From the NCBI GenBank assembly GCA_946886375.1, contig CAMPIL010000222.1:1-6317 (forward strand): a DNA stretch of 6,317 nt, in the 5' to 3' direction. The position numbers and the translations under genes are program-made. Below are positions 5,736 to 6,317 of the stretch, in pieces. The notes under the pieces are model-generated. The model worked only from the letters and a program-made list of their open reading frames with translations, did not search any database and was not told the origin of the DNA. Source of the stretch: an uncultured Phycisphaerales bacterium (GTDB lineage: Bacteria > Planctomycetota > Phycisphaerae > Phycisphaerales > SM1A02). Position 1 is the first letter of the stretch; the number at the start of each line of letters is the position of its first letter.

Positions 5736-5744
5736 TCGATTGAT

Positions 5745-6317
5745 TTACTCGCCTGCGTTCCACGCGCGCCTGGTCTGTTCGATGCCCTTCCACGGTTCGA
5801 TCCAGTTGCGTGCGTCCACGACCGCCGGTCGCGCATAACCGATGACCGACAACGCCACCTTGTACGCGACGACGTCGAGTTGCCCTTCGTGCCGATCGCC
5901 GACGGGGCCGCGCAAACCGGATGTGAGCAGGTCGCACACGCGCGCTGAAACGATTCGCCGAGCATTGGCCATGAGCGCGGCCGATGGGTCGCCCCCGCTG
6001 CTGAGCCACGCCGCGGGATCAATGCCGACGCCAATCAGTTCCGAATCGCGCGCGACAACCGGCACTGCGTGGTCGGCAATCATCACGCCGAAGCGGTTTG
6101 CGTGATCGCTGATTGCGTCCAAGGCCGGCTTCAACGCATCGGAATCATCGGCTGTCGTGCCCGGCAGCGTCAGGCTGACCGATCCGCGGCCCAGGTCCGA
6201 GGCAAGTACAATCGAAGCGAGCACTGCGCTGACGGCGCGATCCGAATGCGCCGCCTCCAGCAAATGCCGGGGCCGCATCCAGAGATCAAGACCCGCCACG
6301 GAGAGTACGCGCCTGCG
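5745..6317 (-). CDS. TIM-barrel protein, xylose isomerase/sugar-phosphate epimerase-like (5' end off right edge)
   Basis: The reading frame is open to the window edge, giving 191 codons of the C-terminal part. A GTG at 6299 could be read as a start, but the codons before it (RRRVLS) run smoothly into VAGLDLW, which looks like an internal strand, so the gene most likely begins outside the window. Alternating strands and helices fit the second part of a TIM barrel: RAVSAVLASIVLASDLG, GSVSLTLPG, HANRFGVMIADHA, SELIGVGIDPAAWL, VSARVCDLLTSG and YARPAVVDARNW. This resembles the AP-endonuclease-2/xylose-isomerase-like family, in which metal-dependent sugar isomerases and epimerases occur. The usual Asp-x-Gly-His metal motif is not seen where expected (GIDPAAWL instead), so catalytic activity is uncertain. 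It converges on moaB with nine bases between stops and no visible terminator. Confidence 0.6.
   Translation of the reverse strand, partial: RRRVLSVAGLDLWMRPRHLLEAAHSDRAVSAVLASIVLASDLGRGSVSLTLPGTTADDSDALKPALDAISDHANRFGVMIADHAVPVVARDSELIGVGIDPAAWLSSGGDPSAALMANARRIVSARVCDLLTSGLRGPVGDRHEGQLDVVAYKVALSVIGYARPAVVDARNWIEPWKGIEQTRRAWNAGE

Noticed and set aside
5736..5744. Possible bidirectional terminator between moaB and the convergent TIM-barrel gene
   Set aside because: The nine-base gap and its flanks contain no stem with a T-run; only a short GATCGAT palindrome-like stretch is present.
6297..6299. GTG as start of the right-edge minus-strand gene
   Set aside because: The frame stays open upstream to the edge and the protein looks as though it starts mid-barrel, so the true start is most likely outside the window.

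Overview
This GC-rich window looks like chromosomal DNA from a planctomycete, most plausibly the Phycisphaerae. The clade call rests on three genes. One is the short 'small basic protein' with a core typical of the Planctomycetes/Verrucomicrobia/Chlamydiae group. Beside it is a single-pass membrane protein with a SPOR-like C-terminus of the kind seen in planctomycetes. The third clue is a tandem pair of secreted fibre-like proteins with S74 chaperone tails. This assignment is inferred from recognised sequence patterns; no database search was run.

Left half (1-2099), all on the minus strand. Read in transcription order, it holds acpS (holo-ACP synthase), a membrane-anchored SPOR-like protein and the small basic protein. 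A strong intrinsic terminator (511-540) then separates these from the N-terminal part of a fold-type I PLP aminotransferase that runs off the left edge. acpS, the SPOR gene and the small basic gene have gaps of 92 and 42 bases and may be partly co-transcribed.

Middle (2100-5735), on the plus strand. A 136-base divergent intergenic region precedes two tandem paralogous genes that overlap by ATGA. Each encodes, in order, a Sec signal peptide, a highly conserved N-terminal module with two VGIG..P motifs, a glycine-rich beta-roll of about 15-residue repeats, an S74/ICA-type intramolecular chaperone with an intact SDxxxK Ser-Lys dyad, and a C-terminal coiled coil. They are predicted to be secreted, trimeric fibre-like proteins that may cleave themselves. 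Twenty-four bases downstream is a moaB-type molybdopterin biosynthesis gene, probably on the same transcript although functionally unrelated.

Right end (5745-6317), on the minus strand: the C-terminal two-thirds or so of a TIM-barrel (xylose isomerase/sugar-phosphate epimerase-like) protein. It converges on moaB with only 9 bases between the stop codons.

The housekeeping genes are ordinary. The S74 pair is the unusual part of the window. It uses a phage tail-fibre style self-processing chaperone in what appears to be an exported cellular protein, and the pattern of conservation between the two copies is unexpected. No CRISPR, tRNA, rRNA or transposase was found, and no gene-free stretch exceeds 300 bases.
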